A DNA stretch of 64,000 bases from contig NZ_CP068046.1 of the NCBI RefSeq assembly GCF_016698665.1, positions 992,001 through 1,056,000 of the forward strand, in the 5' to 3' direction. A program made the translations under genes and the position numbers. Source of the DNA: Devosia rhizoryzae. Its GTDB lineage: Bacteria; Pseudomonadota; Alphaproteobacteria; Rhizobiales; Devosiaceae. Below, in pieces: positions 28,640-37,609 of the stretch (its first letter is position 1; each line of letters opens with the position of its first letter). Below the pieces are notes generated by a model, which did no database searches, was not told the DNA's origin, and saw only the letters and a list, made by a program, of their open reading frames with translations.

Positions 28640-29452
28640 ATGGGTGTGCAGCCGATTTCAGTTCCGCAGAGCGTCGCGAACGCTTTGACCGCTGCGGGCG
28701 ATCGCAGCGGCGTCGATTTCAGCTACCTGCTGCAGACGGCGATGCGGGAAAGCAGTCTCAACCCTGGTGCGCGCGCCAGCACGTCCTCGGCCGTCGGGCT
28801 TTTCCAGTTTCTTGAAGGCACCTGGCTGCAGGTGATGAAGCAGGACGGCCCGCGCCTCGGCTACGGCAACTATGCCGACCGCATCGAGGTGACATCGAGC
28901 GGTGATTACGTGGTTCGCGACCCTGGCGCTCGGGCCGAGATCCTGCGGCTGCGCGAAGATCCGCAGGTCGCGGCAGATCTGGCGGCAGCGTTCACGCGAG
29001 GCAATGGCGAATATCTGCGCAACAGTTTTGGCCGGATGCCGAGCCCTGGAGAGCTATACATCGCCCATTTCCTGGGTGCCCAGGGCGCGGAAAAGATGTT
29101 CCGGGCCGGGCTGCAAAATCCCGATCAGGTGGCGGTGAACCTCTTTCCCCGGCAGGCGCAGGCGAACCGCGCAATCTTTTATGATCAGTCCGGCAATGCG
29201 CGCACCATCAGGCAGGTTTATCAGGTGCTTGTCGCAAAGCATGAAGGCGTAACTTCGCCCTTTGCCGTGCAGCAAATGGCGGGTGAGGGAGCTACACCAG
29301 CCCGCCCGGTCGAAGCTCCGCTGCCATCCCGGTTTTCGGAAGAGAATATGTCTTTTACCGGATTGTTTCGGACCGAGCCCGAGGCTCTGGATGATGACCG
29401 AGGAGCGGGGGAAGCGGCTAGCCCGTTCTTCACCCAGCTCTATAGCCAGTAA
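28640..29452 (+). CDS. Lytic transglycosylase SLT-domain protein
   Basis: 270 residues from the ATG at 28640; a TTG at 28616 would add eight residues. The SLT motifs are near the N-terminus: MRESSLNPGA with the catalytic Glu, SSAVGLFQFLEGTW, and GELYIAHFLGAQGA. There is no clear signal peptide, so the route to the peptidoglycan is unclear. Such leaderless forms occur in flagellar and phage contexts and are common in Hyphomicrobiales. It would cleave the MurNAc-GlcNAc bond. The C-terminal 80 residues are variable. Confidence 0.85.
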   Translation: MGVQPISVPQSVANALTAAGDRSGVDFSYLLQTAMRESSLNPGARASTSSAVGLFQFLEGTWLQVMKQDGPRLGYGNYADRIEVTSSGDYVVRDPGARAEILRLREDPQVAADLAAAFTRGNGEYLRNSFGRMPSPGELYIAHFLGAQGAEKMFRAGLQNPDQVAVNLFPRQAQANRAIFYDQSGNARTIRQVYQVLVAKHEGVTSPFAVQQMAGEGATPARPVEAPLPSRFSEENMSFTGLFRTEPEALDDDRGAGEAASPFFTQLYSQ

Positions 29453-29469
29453 CCCATTCGGAGCGTCCT

Positions 29470-29610
29470 ATGCAGAACAGGCCCATCGCCGAAATGATGC
29501 ACACTGTGCCCCGCGGCTGGGTCATTCTTGGCTTCGCCGCGGCAAGCTGGCTCGCCGCGCTTTTGCTCTGGCAGTTGCTGATCATCCTCGTGCCGATGCT
29601 GCTTGGCTGA
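29470..29610 (+). CDS. 46-residue single-pass membrane peptide
   Basis: A short frame from the ATG at 29470 to a TGA at 29608-29610, immediately after the transglycosylase gene. It encodes a charged N-terminus (MQNRPIAEMMHTVPRG) and one strong hydrophobic helix (residues 17-46) ending in LLG. A GAGCG sequence eight bases before the ATG could serve as ribosome site. The amino-acid pattern looks like a real small membrane protein, and the frame fills an otherwise empty gap. No family is recognised. Confidence 0.45.
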   Translation: MQNRPIAEMMHTVPRGWVILGFAAASWLAALLLWQLLIILVPMLLG

Positions 29611-29679
29611 CGACGGTTATGGTGAACCGTTCCTTAAACACTCCCGGATAAGCTTGCTCCCGGTGTGTGGAGTAGAGTG

Positions 29680-30879
29680 ATGATCGGGTACCAGGCGTTT
29701 GCGGACCTATCGCAATCGAGCGACAGCAACGAGCGCGGACATGCGGCTCATCTTGCGGCTCTTGCCTATCTCGACCACCGCGGGCCTGCCGACGAGCATG
29801 CCGCCCTTTATGCGGCGCTGATCGGCTTCCTTGACGATCCTTCTGTGAAGGTGCGGGCCGCGCTGGCCTATGGGCTGCTCCATTCTCCTGACGCTCCGCG
29901 GCCGATCATCGTGGCCATGCTGGGCGACAGTCCTATCATTTCTCGAGCTGTCCTCCAGTATTCGCCTTTGCTGGTCGATGCCGACCTTCTGCCGATTGTG
30001 CGGAGCGGCGATGTTGCCACCTTGGCGGCCGTTGCGGAACGGCGCGTGCTCAGCCTTCGCCTCGTGTCCGCATTGGTGGCGCGGGGCGAGGACGAGCTAA
30101 CGATTGGTTTGTTGCGCCGGCCGGAGGTCCCCTTCGGTGCAGCGCTGCTTGATAGTCTTGCAGCGGGCAAGGGTGCCGATGCGAAGATGCGTGGCGCCTT
30201 GCTGTGCCGCCCGGACCTGCCGGCCTCAGCCCGTTTGGTGCTGGTCCGCCGCGCTACCGAAAGCCTGCGCGAATGCCGGATGGTCAAGGGTGCCCTAGCT
30301 CCCGAGCGGCTCGAACGACTGCTGCGGGACGGCACTGATAACGCTCTGACGGTGATCGGCGAAACTGCCAGCGACGACACGGCATTCGTCGATGGCCTTG
30401 TGGGCAGTGACCAGCTCAACACTCGCCTGCTGCTTCAGGCCATGGTGACCGGCCATGTGATGTTCTTTTCCGCTTGCCTTGCGTCATTGGCACAGCTGTC
30501 GCGAGAGAAGGTCTTTGTGCTGCTCGAAAACGGCAGCCGCCCGGCGCTCAATGCCTTGTTCCTGCGGTGCGGTCTTGATCCGGCAATCAGCCGGCTTCTG
30601 GTTCGGCTGATCATGCTCGCGCGCACCGCCGACCTGTCGGACGATGTCGCTGCCCGCCATTATGTGGTGACGGCGCTGACCGAAGAGCTGATCGCCGAGT
30701 ATGACGGTGACATCCCGCCCGAGCTCGAGGAGGCCTTCTCCTACCTTAGCGCGCAGAACGTCACTTTGGCGCGGCAGGCAGCGCGCGGGGTCATGCGCGC
30801 CTTTGCCGAAAGCAGCACCGGCGTCCTGGCGCTCCCTTTGATCGAAGACGAGCCGCAGCTGCAGCTGCCCGCAGCCTAG
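29680..30879 (+). CDS. DUF2336 domain protein
   Basis: 399 residues from the ATG at 29680, preceded by a TGGAG ribosome site; an in-frame GTG at 29665 is possible. The sequence is almost wholly alpha-helical, with HEAT-like segments at the N-terminus ([34 protein letters not shown]). It matches the DUF2336 family, common in Alphaproteobacteria and of unknown function. No signal or membrane segment is seen. It converges on the NAD kinase gene with a four-base overlap. Confidence 0.85.
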   Translation: MIGYQAFADLSQSSDSNERGHAAHLAALAYLDHRGPADEHAALYAALIGFLDDPSVKVRAALAYGLLHSPDAPRPIIVAMLGDSPIISRAVLQYSPLLVDADLLPIVRSGDVATLAAVAERRVLSLRLVSALVARGEDELTIGLLRRPEVPFGAALLDSLAAGKGADAKMRGALLCRPDLPASARLVLVRRATESLRECRMVKGALAPERLERLLRDGTDNALTVIGETASDDTAFVDGLVGSDQLNTRLLLQAMVTGHVMFFSACLASLAQLSREKVFVLLENGSRPALNALFLRCGLDPAISRLLVRLIMLARTADLSDDVAARHYVVTALTEELIAEYDGDIPPELEEAFSYLSAQNVTLARQAARGVMRAFAESSTGVLALPLIEDEPQLQLPAA

Positions 30880-31643
30880 AAGCGGAACTGCTCGCTGAGG
30901 ACCCGTTCCTCGAGGCTGGTCCCCGGATCAAACAGCAGCGTCACGCGGTGCGTACGGTCCTCGGCGACCGTAACCTCGCGCACGTTCTGGAACTCGACAT
31001 TATCCGCCACGGCGCTGACGGGCCGCTTGTCCGCCTCGCGGGTGATGAACTTGACCGTTGCCCGATTGGAGAGGATGGCGCCGCGCCAGCGACGGGGCCG
31101 GAATGGGGAGATCGGCGTCAGCGCAAGGAGTTCGGCCTCGATCGGCAGGATCGGGCCATGGGCCGAAAGGTTGTAGGCGGTGGAGCCGGCCGGGGTCGCG
31201 AGCAGCGCCCCGTCGCAGATCAGCTCTTCGAGACGCACGGCATCATCGACCAGAATCTGTAGCTTGGCCGCTTGATAGCTCGAACGAAAGAGCGACACTT
31301 CGTTGATGGCGAGTGCCGACTGGGTCCGGCCGGAAGCGTCCAGCACGGTCATCGACAACGGATAGATATGGGTGCGCTGAGCCTCGGCCAGGCGCTGCTC
31401 CAGCTTGTCTTCACTGAACTCGTTCATCAGGAATCCGACAGAGCCGAAGTTCATGCCATAGGTGGGCACGTTGCGGCCCATGACACGATGGAGAGTTTGG
31501 AGCATCAGCCCATCGCCGCCCAGTGCCACAACCAGATCGGCGTCTTCGGCCTCGCAGTTGCCATAGCGGGCGCGCAGCCGGTCGGCGGCAGCATCGGCCG
31601 CTGCGGTATTGTTGGTCACAAACCAGATTTTGGGATCTGCCAA
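30876..31643 (-). CDS. nadK: NAD kinase
   Basis: 255 residues from a TTG (start of [12 protein letters not shown]). The longer open frame upstream of this point is not NAD-kinase-like and overlaps the divergent gene, so it was trimmed. The family motifs are intact: [13 protein letters not shown] (GGDG), [14 protein letters not shown], the NE-x-S motif ([10 protein letters not shown]) and [18 protein letters not shown]. It phosphorylates NAD to NADP in the cytoplasm. The 126-base region to the divergent gene at 31770 should contain both promoters. Confidence 0.95.
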   Translation of the reverse strand: MADPKIWFVTNNTAAADAAADRLRARYGNCEAEDADLVVALGGDGLMLQTLHRVMGRNVPTYGMNFGSVGFLMNEFSEDKLEQRLAEAQRTHIYPLSMTVLDASGRTQSALAINEVSLFRSSYQAAKLQILVDDAVRLEELICDGALLATPAGSTAYNLSAHGPILPIEAELLALTPISPFRPRRWRGAILSNRATVKFITREADKRPVSAVADNVEFQNVREVTVAEDRTHRVTLLFDPGTSLEERVLSEQFRF

Positions 31644-31769
31644 GCGCGCCGCCTCCAAAGACTGAGCCTGCCTAGCAGGGCGGCTGGCAAGCGTCCATCC
31701 TGCGGAGGTTGAACGCGGGCAATTGCCACAGCAGCCGGCACCCGATGGGCCGATCCGCATTGATGAGGT

Positions 31770-32102
31770 ATGACAAGGCTTACCCAAACCGTCCTTCACA
31801 CCCCGGATGGCCGCTATATCGTGGTCCGCGGCCGTTTGTGGCGGAGCAGCAATCCCGACCTCAGCGCGGCGGAGCGCCAGCGGCTGGTCGATGACTTGAT
31901 GGATGCAAGGCGAAGAGTGCGCTCGCCGGACGCAGAAGCAAAGGCTAAAGCTCGCCGCGATGTGGATCGTGCCAAGCAGGCGCTTGGCGAACGCGGCCCG
32001 GTCTGGTGGACCGACGGCGCGCCTGATTATAATCGGCATCTGGCAAAGAACACGCCCTACGCGGCCTGGTATGCCGCTGTGGCGGAGGATGAATTCAGGT
32101 GA
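31770..32102 (+). CDS. Conserved hypothetical protein
   Basis: 110 residues, highly charged, with no signal peptide. The N-terminal [20 protein letters not shown] is followed by a helical Arg/Ala-rich stretch (about 45-75) and [21 protein letters not shown] have the impression of a short family frequent in Rhizobium-like genomes, but cannot assign a function. The stop overlaps the GTG of the next gene (GTGA), so the two form an operon. Confidence 0.75.
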   Translation: MTRLTQTVLHTPDGRYIVVRGRLWRSSNPDLSAAERQRLVDDLMDARRRVRSPDAEAKAKARRDVDRAKQALGERGPVWWTDGAPDYNRHLAKNTPYAAWYAAVAEDEFR

Positions 32103-32533
32103 TCAGAGAAGGATATCTCGCCGACTGGCCGATGCTGCTCGATGGTCCGGTTGTGTCTGTGCGTGGAGCCTTTCACCCCAATGCAGAAGGCGAAGGCTCG
32201 GCTCATGCCTATGTGGCACTGGCCAATGGCGCCTTGTTCAAGTTCTACTATTGGCGCCTCATCGTCGGCGGCGAAAGCGCGGTGACCAGCTTTGATCACC
32301 TCAGCCGCCTTGGTGGACCGCCCATCGATGCGATCGCCCAGCTCACCGCCGCTCTCGAGGGGCAGCATTGTTTGCGCGCCGAGCTCGATCTCACGCGCGG
32401 CGATATTGCGCTGTTGCTCGGCAATGGGACACGGCTTGAGGCGCTGCGCATTCGAACACTGTTCGAAGATTGGGAAGTGGAAGGACCCGACAGCTCGCTT
32501 TATTGGTCCAACATGATCTGGAAGAGGCCTTAG
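32099..32533 (+). CDS. Conserved hypothetical protein
   Basis: 144 residues from a GTG overlapping the preceding stop by four bases. It is a soluble mixed alpha/beta protein ([44 protein letters not shown]) without signal peptide, metal motif or recognised domain. It is probably cotranscribed with the gene before it and the HD-domain gene after it. Function is unknown. Confidence 0.72.
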   Translation: MIREGYLADWPMLLDGPVVSVRGAFHPNAEGEGSAHAYVALANGALFKFYYWRLIVGGESAVTSFDHLSRLGGPPIDAIAQLTAALEGQHCLRAELDLTRGDIALLLGNGTRLEALRIRTLFEDWEVEGPDSSLYWSNMIWKRP

Positions 32534-32598
32534 GAGGCGTGGCAGCGTGGCACTTAAGCGCTGGCTGCCACGTTGCAGATCAGCAGCGGGAGGTGAGA

Positions 32599-33108
32599 TT
32601 GGGCGAGCTCGAACAAAGGGCAAGAGCGTTCGCGACTGCGGCGCATGGGTCCATCGACCAGCAGCGCAAGTATACGGGTGAGCCATATATCGTTCACCCT
32701 CTCGCCGTCGCCGAGATCGTTCGCACCGTAGCGCACAGCGAAGAGATGATCGCGGCGGCGCTGCTGCATGATGTGGTCGAAGATACGCCGGTGACGATCG
32801 AGGAGATCGAAGCCGAGTTTGGTCCGGAAGTCGCCGAGCTTGTGGGGTGGCTCACCGACGTTTCAAAACCTTCGGATGGCAATCGGCGCAAGCGCAAGCA
32901 TCTTGACCTGTTGCATACGGCCAAGGCAACGCCGGCGGCCAAGACGATCAAGCTGGCCGACCTGATCGACAACACCAAGAGTATCGCCAAACACGATCCG
33001 AGCTTTTGGCATGTCTATCGGCGGGAGAAGGAAGCGCTGCTCGAAGTGCTGAAAGAGGGCGACCCAGTACTTTGGCGGCTCGCCGCCTCTCAGGCCCTGC
33101 GCAAATAG
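32599..33108 (+). CDS. Single-domain HD hydrolase (MESH1/SpoT-N-like)
   Basis: 169 residues from a TTG with a strong GGAGGTGA ribosome site five bases ahead; a GTG at 32593 is an alternative. It contains the metal-dependent HD domain of the SpoT hydrolase: [33 protein letters not shown] and [15 protein letters not shown]. There is no synthetase, TGS or ACT domain, so it resembles small alarmone hydrolases or MESH1, which acts on ppGpp or NADPH. The substrate here is unproven. The neighbouring NAD kinase makes an NADPH link attractive but speculative. Confidence 0.85.
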   Translation: MGELEQRARAFATAAHGSIDQQRKYTGEPYIVHPLAVAEIVRTVAHSEEMIAAALLHDVVEDTPVTIEEIEAEFGPEVAELVGWLTDVSKPSDGNRRKRKHLDLLHTAKATPAAKTIKLADLIDNTKSIAKHDPSFWHVYRREKEALLEVLKEGDPVLWRLAASQALRK

Positions 33109-33130
33109 GCGCCGCCGGCTGACGGCGCCT
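33107..33130 (+). terminator. Hairpin at the end of the HD-domain gene
   Basis: AGGCGCCG (33107-33114) pairs exactly with CGGCGCCT (33123-33130) around an eight-base loop, starting within the stop codon of the HD gene. It is GC-rich and stable but has no T-run behind it, so it may act as a weak or bidirectional terminator for the convergent genes. Confidence 0.35.
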
Positions 33131-33145
33131 CGGCGTTCGGATCAG

Positions 33146-33364
33146 CTATTCTTCTTTACGAGCTTTGCCCTGGGCGTGATCGACGTCGTAGGGCATGCCG
33201 GGCGTGTGCATCTGGTCTGCCGTTAGCTTTTTTCGGACGCGTTCGATCTCGGCATCGCTGACGTCGACTGGCTTGCTGCTGTCGTCGGGAAGGCCGGCAC
33301 CGGTCTGGGCGATGGTCTCGTCAATTGGCCGGTCGTTGGCGCCGTTGCTAATCTTTGCGCGCAT
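33146..33364 (-). CDS. Small hydrophilic hypothetical protein
   Basis: 72 residues, strongly charged and rich in Asp, Lys and Pro, without hydrophobic segments. It is probably partly disordered. The pattern DVSDAEIERVRKKLTADQMHTPG is well formed and codon use matches neighbours. It follows a second small gene (33380) on the same strand by 15 bases. I do not recognise a family. Confidence 0.6.
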   Translation of the reverse strand: MRAKISNGANDRPIDETIAQTGAGLPDDSSKPVDVSDAEIERVRKKLTADQMHTPGMPYDVDHAQGKARKEE

Positions 33365-33379
33365 GGCTCGGCTCCTGTT

Positions 33380-33580
33380 TCAGGTCGAAATGCTGATGAT
33401 GTGGTTTTCGAAAGCAACGAAATCGCCCTCGATGGGTGCGCCTTGTTCGACCAGCGTTCGCTCACCGCCAATGCGCAGGAAGCCCTCTTCGATTACCGAC
33501 TCGATGATGTCGTCGAGTTCGCGCTCGTCGCTGAAGCCGATGCTGGTGCCGTTGCTGAGGGTGAGTTGATAGTCGGGCAT
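33380..33580 (-). CDS. Small hypothetical protein
   Basis: 66 residues (MPDYQLTLSNGTSIGFSDER). It has alternating strand-helix-strand character and an acidic helix (ELDDIIESVIEEGFL), so probably a small soluble alpha/beta fold. An AGGAGCAG ribosome site precedes the ATG. It is first in a likely two-gene unit with the gene at 33146. Function is unknown. Confidence 0.62.
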   Translation of the reverse strand: MPDYQLTLSNGTSIGFSDERELDDIIESVIEEGFLRIGGERTLVEQGAPIEGDFVAFENHIISIST

Positions 33581-33744
33581 GGGCTGCTCCTTTGTTGAGA
33601 AGGCTCAACGCCTGAGCGGGGAAAAGGTGCAAGGCGAGAATTTGGGCCGCCGAAGCGTGCTCGCCGCTGGCAAGTCATTGATGAGGATCAATGCATTTTC
33701 GGGCCCGAGCGGCAGTGTGCTCCCACTCAGCGGGGAGTGTGCAA

Positions 33745-36700
33745 ATGCGCTTTTGGTCAACTTTGTTCATTCTGTCGGCGCTTGCAGGAGCGGCGCCGAT
33801 GGCAGCGGAGGGCCGCCAGGCTGAGTGTGCGCCGCAGGATCGAGCCTGCGTCAAAGCTCAACTCGAACTTGCGGCAGCCGGAGGGGATCTGGCGGCGAAG
33901 ATTGAGCTGGCGCGGTTGCTGCTCGACGAGCTGGAGCAAGGACTGAACTGGGCTCGCGCTGCCACGCTTCTGGAACAGGTTTCAGCCACAGGGGACGCCT
34001 GGTCGACCAGCATCCTGGCGGGTCTTTACCTCGAAGGCAAAGGCGTGCCGCAGGACGGGCGCAAGGTGATGGCGCTGTTGATCCCGCAGGCGGCAAAGGG
34101 CAATGTCGGCGCTGTTGCGGGGCTGGGCGACCTGTTCGCCAAGGGGGCCGGGATGATCGCGCCCGATCTGCCGCGCGCCGCCCGGTATTTCGCGCGGGCC
34201 GCGGAAGCTGGGGACCGCCACGGCGCGTATCAACTCGCCCTGATGCTTCTCAACGGGGAGGGCATTGCTGCCGACGTTCCCCGATCGGTTGCCATGTTCG
34301 AAGACCTCAACACGCCGGTCGATCCCTGGATATCGATCCAGCTGGGCGAGATCTATGCCGGCGGCAAGGCAAGTCCTGCGGAACGGGCGATCGAATATTT
34401 CAGCCAAGCTGCCGAGACCGGCAATGCGCCCGCCATGGTGCGTTTGGCGCAGATGTATCAGTCTGGCGTTGGTTCGGTGCAGCCTGATGCCTCCAGGGCA
34501 ATGGCTCTGTTGGAACAGGCCGCTTCGCTAGGCGACATGGGTGGGCGGGTCAATCTGGCGCTGATGCTGCTTGCCGATGGAAAGGCGAGGGACATCGATC
34601 GCGCCGTGAGCATCCTCGAGGAAGCGGCTGCGGAAGATGCGGTTTGGCCGGCCACGATCCTTGCCGGGCTCTACGCCCAGGGCAAGGTTGTGCCGCTGGA
34701 CGGGGTGCGGGCGAAAGCCCTTTTGCAGCCCTATGCCGACCAAGGCGTCGCGGCGGCGCTGGTGGGGCTCGGAGACATCTATGCCAAGGGCGCAGGGCAG
34801 GTGGCTGCCGATCTGCCTCTGGCGCGGCGGCTTTTCACTCAGGCTGCCGACACCGGTGACCTCTCCGCCAAGAACCGGCTGGGCTTCATGCTGCTGGCAG
34901 GAGAGGGGGGCAGGGCTGACGCAAAGCGCGGACTGGACCTGCTCGAGCCCGTCATGGAGAGTGGTGATACCTGGGCAATGCTGCAGCTGGCGGACATCTA
35001 CGCCCAAGGCATTGCTGTCCCTCAGGACGCCAACAAGGCGATAGACCTTTACGGCCGGGCCGCGGAGCTGGGCAATGCTGCAGGGCTGAGCCGCATCGGC
35101 CTGATGTTTCGAAACGGCGCAGGCGGGGTGGCGGCCAACACTCCGCTTGCGCTGGACTATTTCGAACAGGCGCTGGCCGCCGATGACGCCACCGGCCGCA
35201 TCCAGGTGGCTTTGATGTTGCTCGAGGAGGGGTCGTCTCAGGATATCGGGCGTGCTGTAGACCTGCTCGATGGCGCCGCCAAGGCGGGAGATGTCTGGGC
35301 GACGACCATCTTGGCCGACCTGCTTATCAGGGGCGAGAAGGTCGCGGCTGATGGGACGCGCGCATTGGCATTGCTCCAGCCGCTTGCCGAGGATGAAAAT
35401 GCCGCGGCCTTGGCAAGCCTGGGCAATCTCTACGCGGTGGGCGCTGGTGAGATCGAGGCGGATATCGCCAAGGCGGCCGGCTACTACGAACAGGCCGCAG
35501 CGCTGGGGGAATATAGTGCCAAGAGCCGGCTTGGCATGATGTTGGTCAAGGGCGAGGGCATCCAGGCCGATCCGGTTCGGGGGCTTTCGCTGCTGCGGGA
35601 CGTGGCGGCTATTGGCGACGGCTGGGCCAAGATACAGCTGGGCGACGTGCTGGCATCGGGCGAAAATGTGCCCCTCGATGCAGAGGGTGCGATCGCTGCC
35701 TATCAGGCCGCGAGAGAAGCCGGGCTGCCTGCTGCAGCAATCAAACTGGGTTACCTGTACCTTTCCGGCAAGGGATCGGTCAGTGCCGATCCGGTGCGCG
35801 CGGCCAGCTATTTTTCAGACGCTGCTGACGCTGGCGAAGACGTCGGCAAGATCAGCCTGGCTTTGCTGATGCTTGAGGGTAAAGGGGTCGAAAAGGACAC
35901 GGAGCAGGCCATCACGTTGTTGCAGGAGGTTGCCGCAAGGGGCAGCGGCTGGGCCAACGGTACCTTGGGTGGGCTGTTCGCTGACGGGCGAAACTTGACG
36001 CCAGACTTCGAGCAGGCCCGCGCCTATTCGGAGGCAGCGCTCCAAGGAGGGGATAAAGGCGCCATGCTCCGTTTTGGCATGATGCTGGCAACGGGCCCCC
36101 TCGCGCCAAAACACCGGTCAGAGGGCATCGAGCTTGTACAGGAGGCTGCATCTGCCCAGTTGCCTGGTGCCATGGTGGAGCGTGCTCGTTTGCAGTCGAT
36201 GGGATTGATGGGCAGCGACGGGGCCAAGGTGGCCGAGGCCAGTCTGCTCGGGGAGATCGACGCGGGGGACCCGGCGGCCCTGAGGCTCCTGCTGCAGGTC
36301 TATCGTTCGGGCGGCCCTGGGCTCAAGGCCAGCGTACGGCGGGCACAAAGCCTGCTGGACGCCCATGCTGACTTGCTCACGACAGAAGCGGTGGCGTTCG
36401 AGACGCTGGCCTTGCGTGCCGCAACCCCGGCTACCCAGGAGTCCTTGGGCCAGATTGGATCGGCGCTTAGGGGCGTAGCTCCGACGGATCTCTCGCGGGC
36501 CGTGCAGATGCTGTTCTGGGGTGACAAGAATGCCTATGTCTACGCGCTTCAGTACGGGCTTCGCGACGCCGGTCTTTACGATGGCCCGCTGAGCGGTTAC
36601 CTCACGCGGCAAACCATTTCCGCCATCAATCAGGTATGCGCCCAGCAGCATATCGAGCAGATTTGCCGGAAAGGTCCTCTGACGCCGGAAGTGGCGGTTG

Positions 36701-36753
36701 AATTGAGCAAGTATCTGGCCCAACGGCCAGTGTCTCAGGCTGCGCGATCCTGA
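33745..36753 (+). CDS. Large exported Sel1-repeat protein
   Basis: 1002 residues from the ATG at 33745, chosen because it starts a signal peptide (MRFWSTLFILSALAGAAPMA) and has a GGGGAG ribosome site. More than 20 Sel1-like (TPR-related) repeats of about 36 residues follow, with the typical A-x-x-x-L-G-x-x-Y/L-x-x-G pattern (for example AALVGLGDIYAKGAG). The last 90 residues (ALQYGLRDAGLYDGPLSGYLTRQT) resemble a peptidoglycan-binding-like fold. The protein is a periplasmic scaffold by type. Relatives include ExoR and AlgK, which regulate or assist exopolysaccharide export. It stands alone before the secretion genes. Confidence 0.88.
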   Translation: MRFWSTLFILSALAGAAPMAAEGRQAECAPQDRACVKAQLELAAAGGDLAAKIELARLLLDELEQGLNWARAATLLEQVSATGDAWSTSILAGLYLEGKGVPQDGRKVMALLIPQAAKGNVGAVAGLGDLFAKGAGMIAPDLPRAARYFARAAEAGDRHGAYQLALMLLNGEGIAADVPRSVAMFEDLNTPVDPWISIQLGEIYAGGKASPAERAIEYFSQAAETGNAPAMVRLAQMYQSGVGSVQPDASRAMALLEQAASLGDMGGRVNLALMLLADGKARDIDRAVSILEEAAAEDAVWPATILAGLYAQGKVVPLDGVRAKALLQPYADQGVAAALVGLGDIYAKGAGQVAADLPLARRLFTQAADTGDLSAKNRLGFMLLAGEGGRADAKRGLDLLEPVMESGDTWAMLQLADIYAQGIAVPQDANKAIDLYGRAAELGNAAGLSRIGLMFRNGAGGVAANTPLALDYFEQALAADDATGRIQVALMLLEEGSSQDIGRAVDLLDGAAKAGDVWATTILADLLIRGEKVAADGTRALALLQPLAEDENAAALASLGNLYAVGAGEIEADIAKAAGYYEQAAALGEYSAKSRLGMMLVKGEGIQADPVRGLSLLRDVAAIGDGWAKIQLGDVLASGENVPLDAEGAIAAYQAAREAGLPAAAIKLGYLYLSGKGSVSADPVRAASYFSDAADAGEDVGKISLALLMLEGKGVEKDTEQAITLLQEVAARGSGWANGTLGGLFADGRNLTPDFEQARAYSEAALQGGDKGAMLRFGMMLATGPLAPKHRSEGIELVQEAASAQLPGAMVERARLQSMGLMGSDGAKVAEASLLGEIDAGDPAALRLLLQVYRSGGPGLKASVRRAQSLLDAHADLLTTEAVAFETLALRAATPATQESLGQIGSALRGVAPTDLSRAVQMLFWGDKNAYVYALQYGLRDAGLYDGPLSGYLTRQTISAINQVCAQQHIEQICRKGPLTPEVAVELSKYLAQRPVSQAARS

Positions 36754-36762
36754 GCGCCCAGC

Positions 36763-37422
36763 TTACACGTCCTTGTCTTCGACAAGCCCGCGCGCCAGGA
36801 CGGCGGCCTCGACACGATTGCGCACGCCGAGTTTAACGAAAATATGCGCCAGGTGGTATTTCACGGTCGCCGCACTGATGCCGAGCAGGGAGGCAGCCTC
36901 CTTGTTGTTTCTGCCCTCCGTAATGGCAGAAAGCACCGCCAATTCCTGCGATGTCAGGTTTATGCCGGACGCTGCACTGTTTTCCTGACGCGGCGTTGCC
37001 TTCAGCCCAGCCAGCCAGCCGGCGAGTGCCTGAGGCGACAGGTAAGTCTCGCCCTCGTGGACACGGCGAATGATGGAAACGAGCTCATCAGGCGTGGCGT
37101 GCTTCGAAGCGAAGCCGGATGCACCCGCGCTCATGGCTGACACCATATCCTTGTTGCTTTCGGAGGCGGCGAGGGCGACGACCTTGGTTTTCGGGCTCGC
37201 CGAAAAAACCTCTTCGAAGTGCTCGGAACTATCGTGGCCCTGCATCCACAATTCGATCAGCAGCATGTCGGGCTGATGCTGAGCGGCAAAGCGCATTGCC
37301 TCCATGGCATCGTGCGCCTCTGCCACGACGCTTATCTCGTCTGACCTGGCAAAGACCTCCCGCAGACCGAGCAGAAAGATCTGCTGACTATCGGCTAGAA
37401 CGATAGTGACGGATTGAGACAC
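36763..37422 (-). CDS. LuxR/NarL-type response regulator with degenerate receiver
   Basis: 219 residues: receiver (1-120) and C-terminal LuxR helix-turn-helix (about 150-215; LTSQELAVLSAITEGRNNKEAASLLG, SAATVKYHLAHIFVKLGV). The receiver lacks key residues. The phosphoacceptor position reads IELWMQG with Glu57 instead of Asp, and the acidic pair is Asp-Ser (ADSQQ) rather than Asp-Asp. Lys107 remains. Such pseudo-receivers act without phosphorylation; Glu can mimic the phosphorylated state. It is divergent from the peroxidase gene across a 331-base region with palindromes and is a likely regulator of it. Confidence 0.87.
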   Translation of the reverse strand: MSQSVTIVLADSQQIFLLGLREVFARSDEISVVAEAHDAMEAMRFAAQHQPDMLLIELWMQGHDSSEHFEEVFSASPKTKVVALAASESNKDMVSAMSAGASGFASKHATPDELVSIIRRVHEGETYLSPQALAGWLAGLKATPRQENSAASGINLTSQELAVLSAITEGRNNKEAASLLGISAATVKYHLAHIFVKLGVRNRVEAAVLARGLVEDKDV

Positions 37423-37539
37423 CGCGCCGTCCGATCAGTAAAAATCCCGAAGGGTCGCCAGGGCGAACATTCATCCGGAATATTGCACGGCTGCTGTCCA
37501 AGTATAAAGACAGAAATATTGACGCAAGAGCCTCTGCAT

Positions 37540-37557
37540 CTGGTCGAATCTGACCAG
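37540..37557. promoter_or_regulatory. 18-base palindrome, candidate operator
   Basis: CTGGTC (37540-37545) and GACCAG (37552-37557) are exact inverted arms around a six-base centre GAATCT. The size suits a dimeric LuxR-type regulator. The centre includes GAATC, a GANTC site for the CcrM methyltransferase of Alphaproteobacteria, so methylation could affect binding. Confidence 0.4.
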
Positions 37558-37583
37558 CGCTCATCATTTCAGAGACCAAGGTC

Positions 37584-37609
37584 CTAGCCACCTGGTTAGT
37601 TCTGGCTAG
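37584..37609. promoter_or_regulatory. Second inverted repeat, candidate operator
   Basis: CTAGCCA (37584-37590) and TGGCTAG (37603-37609) form exact seven-base arms with a 12-base spacer. It lies 27 bases after the first palindrome and about 145 bases before the peroxidase start, a reasonable place for an activator or repressor site. Confidence 0.4.

Noticed and set aside
31644..32039. N-terminal extension of the NAD kinase frame
   Set aside because: The additional 132 residues have no NAD kinase similarity, overlap the divergent gene at 31770 and read like antisense sequence.
37388..37591. 67-codon minus-strand frame upstream of the degenerate response regulator
   Set aside because: It overlaps the regulator's start, spans the palindromes and has no ribosome site or recognisable pattern.
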